From: DATKQJ01 sp035534295
GTDB taxonomy: Bacteria > Chloroflexota > Dormibacteria > Dormibacterales > Dormibacteraceae
NCBI GenBank assembly: GCA_035534295.1
Contig: DATLSE010000024.1
Location: forward strand, 1 to 64,000
Direction: 5' to 3'
Length of the DNA: 64,000 bases
In this document: positions 62,780-64,000 of the stretch, piece after piece
Layout: every line of letters begins with the position of its first letter
How positions within the stretch are numbered: position 1 is the stretch's first letter
The notes under the pieces: generated by a model
What the model was told of the DNA's origin: nothing
Databases searched by the model: none
What the model saw: the letters and a program-made list of their open reading frames with translations, nothing else
Program-made: the position numbers and the translations under genes

Positions 62780-63949
62780 TCAGCGCGCGGCCACCTGGGC
62801 CTGGTAGCCGCGCCAGTTACGTTCGATCTCGATCATGGAGTCGCCCCCGAACTTCTCAAGGAAGGCATCGGCCAGGGTCAGCGCGACCATGGCCTCGGCG
62901 ATAACGCCGGCAGCCGGCACGACGCAGACGTCGCTGCGCTCGTAGTGGGCCTGGACCTTGGCCTTGGTCGCCAGGTCGACCGATTGCATGGGCTTCTTCA
63001 TGGTCGAGATGGGCTTGATGGCCACGCGCATATCGACCGGCTCGCCGTTGGTCGTACCCCCGGTGAGGCCCCCGGCCCGGTTGGTCAGGTGACGGAAGCG
63101 GCCGGCCTCGTACTCGATCTGGTCATGGAATTCCGATCCCGGCCGGGCTGAGCCCTCAAATCCTGCGCCGAACTCAACCCCCTTGATGGCATTGATCGAC
63201 ATCACGGCCATGGCCAGGCGCCCGTCCAGCTTGCGATCCCAGTGCACATGGCTCCCCAGCCCCACCGGAAGGCCGGATGCGATGACCCGGAAGGTGCCCC
63301 CCAGGGTGTCACCGCGATCGCCGGCGGCGTCGATCGCAGCCACCATGCGTTGACTCGCCTCGGGCTGCGGACAGCGCACCGGAGAGGCTGCGATCTCCTC
63401 CTCGCTGACGAGATCGACGTCGATTCCGTCGTATCCCACGTCCTCGCTGCCGATGGATTGGGTGAAGCTGAAGATGCGCACCCCGAACTGGGCCAGCAGC
63501 CTCCGCGCCACCCCGCCTGCGGCCACCCGCGCGGTGGTTTCGCGGGCGCTCGAGCGCTCGAGCACGTTGCGGATGTCGCTGTGCGCGTACTTGAGCGCGC
63601 CCGCCAGATCGGCGTGGCCCGGGCGCAGCTGGGTAATCGGCTTGGGCGCGAAGCCCTCGCGCTCCGGGGTCATCTCCGCCGTCCAATTGGCGTAGTCCCG
63701 ATTTTCGATCACCATCGCCAGCGGACTCCCCAGCGTCAATCCGCCGCGCACGCCACCCACGATGCGGGCCCGATCGGTCTCGATCTGCTGCCGGCCTCCT
63801 CTTCCATGCCCGCCCTGGCGCCGGGCGAGATCGGCGCGCAGGTCCTCGGACACCAATTCGAGGCCCGCGGGCAACCCCTCCATGATCACCGTCAGTTGGG
63901 GGCCGTGTGACTCCCCGGCCGTAAACCAACGCAGCACGCCCCCGATCAT
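62780..63949 (-). CDS. aroC: Chorismate synthase
   Basis: Last shikimate step: trans-1,4 elimination of phosphate from EPSP using reduced FMN. 389 residues with TAGESHGP, RRQGGHGRGGRQQIETD, RPGHADLAGALKYAHSD, RSSARETTARVAAG and GGTTNGEP. ATG start. Reads in from the right edge; the 51 bases beyond it hold nothing I can name. Together with aroA and aroF it gives three of the seven shikimate enzymes in this window. Confidence 0.97.
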   Translation of the reverse strand: MIGGVLRWFTAGESHGPQLTVIMEGLPAGLELVSEDLRADLARRQGGHGRGGRQQIETDRARIVGGVRGGLTLGSPLAMVIENRDYANWTAEMTPEREGFAPKPITQLRPGHADLAGALKYAHSDIRNVLERSSARETTARVAAGGVARRLLAQFGVRIFSFTQSIGSEDVGYDGIDVDLVSEEEIAASPVRCPQPEASQRMVAAIDAAGDRGDTLGGTFRVIASGLPVGLGSHVHWDRKLDGRLAMAVMSINAIKGVEFGAGFEGSARPGSEFHDQIEYEAGRFRHLTNRAGGLTGGTTNGEPVDMRVAIKPISTMKKPMQSVDLATKAKVQAHYERSDVCVVPAAGVIAEAMVALTLADAFLEKFGGDSMIEIERNWRGYQAQVAAR

Positions 63950-64000
63950 AGTCAGTGTGGGGACCTGGCTTCCCAGCCTGGCTCAGCTCGTCAAGACGGC

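Overview
The window is a high-GC bacterial chromosome segment, densely packed with housekeeping genes and with no phage, transposon or CRISPR material that I can see. It opens on the 5' part of a 16S rRNA gene (minus strand), whose start shows the standard bacterial 27F site. A whiA-gap-pgk-tpiA-secG cluster, a Gram-positive type SOS box (CGAAC-N4-GTTCG) before uvrBA, a short SRP RNA and the absence of LPS genes point to Terrabacteria (Chloroflexota, Dormibacterota or Actinomycetota side). Candidatus Dormibacterota is my best guess, held with low confidence.

Layout. (a) 1-3.3 kb: dnaX-ybaB-recR reading into the rRNA operon, with the SRP RNA upstream of dnaX. (b) 3.4-9.1 kb: a CDP-alcohol phosphatidyltransferase and three chained genes for antiporter-like complex I subunits (nuoL-nuoM-nuoN order). 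Their products keep the fold but lack the usual channel Glu and Lys residues. (c) 9.2-12.1 kb: a sulfur and amino-acid run, thrC, a MoaD/ThiS-like carrier, a NIL-domain protein and mnmA. (d) 12.1-15.5 kb, plus strand: a lipoprotein phosphoesterase, an L,D-transpeptidase and trpS. (e) 15.5-28.5 kb: aromatic amino-acid genes, tyrA-aroA with two small genes, an MMPL transporter on the other strand, and a complete trpEGDCFBA run ending in a DAHP synthase gene. (f) 28.8-33.4 kb: a VOC protein, an SDR and aminotransferase pair, a solute-binding lipoprotein and secG. (g) 33.4-38.1 kb: superoxide dismutase and the whiA-gap-pgk-tpiA glycolytic operon. (h) 38.2-42.4 kb, plus strand: E1 alpha and beta of a 2-oxo-acid dehydrogenase, a universal stress protein and an MFS transporter. 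(i) 42.4-58.0 kb, minus strand: a long run rich in DNA repair (polA, mutM, uvrB, uvrA, uvrC) with moeA, cutA, a PAP2 phosphatase, an M32 carboxypeptidase, a DedA-RDD fusion and a RapZ-like protein without a P-loop. (j) 58.1-64 kb: bifunctional nuclease family protein, a winged-helix regulator, DegV, a metallo-hydrolase, an SCP2 protein, a lipoprotein, a DksA/TraR protein and aroC.

How the genes work together. The window holds the entry enzyme of the shikimate route (DAHP synthase), aroA and aroC, tyrA for the tyrosine branch, and the whole tryptophan branch. It also holds central glycolysis (gap, pgk, tpiA), an entry to acyl-CoA (E1) and nearly all of nucleotide excision repair.

Two expression habits stand out. 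Many co-directional genes overlap by 4 bases (GTGA, TTGA, ATGA, and apparently CTGA). Several first genes have a -10-like hexamer only 6-9 bases before the start codon, which suggests leaderless mRNAs. Three genes appear to need start codons outside ATG/GTG/TTG.
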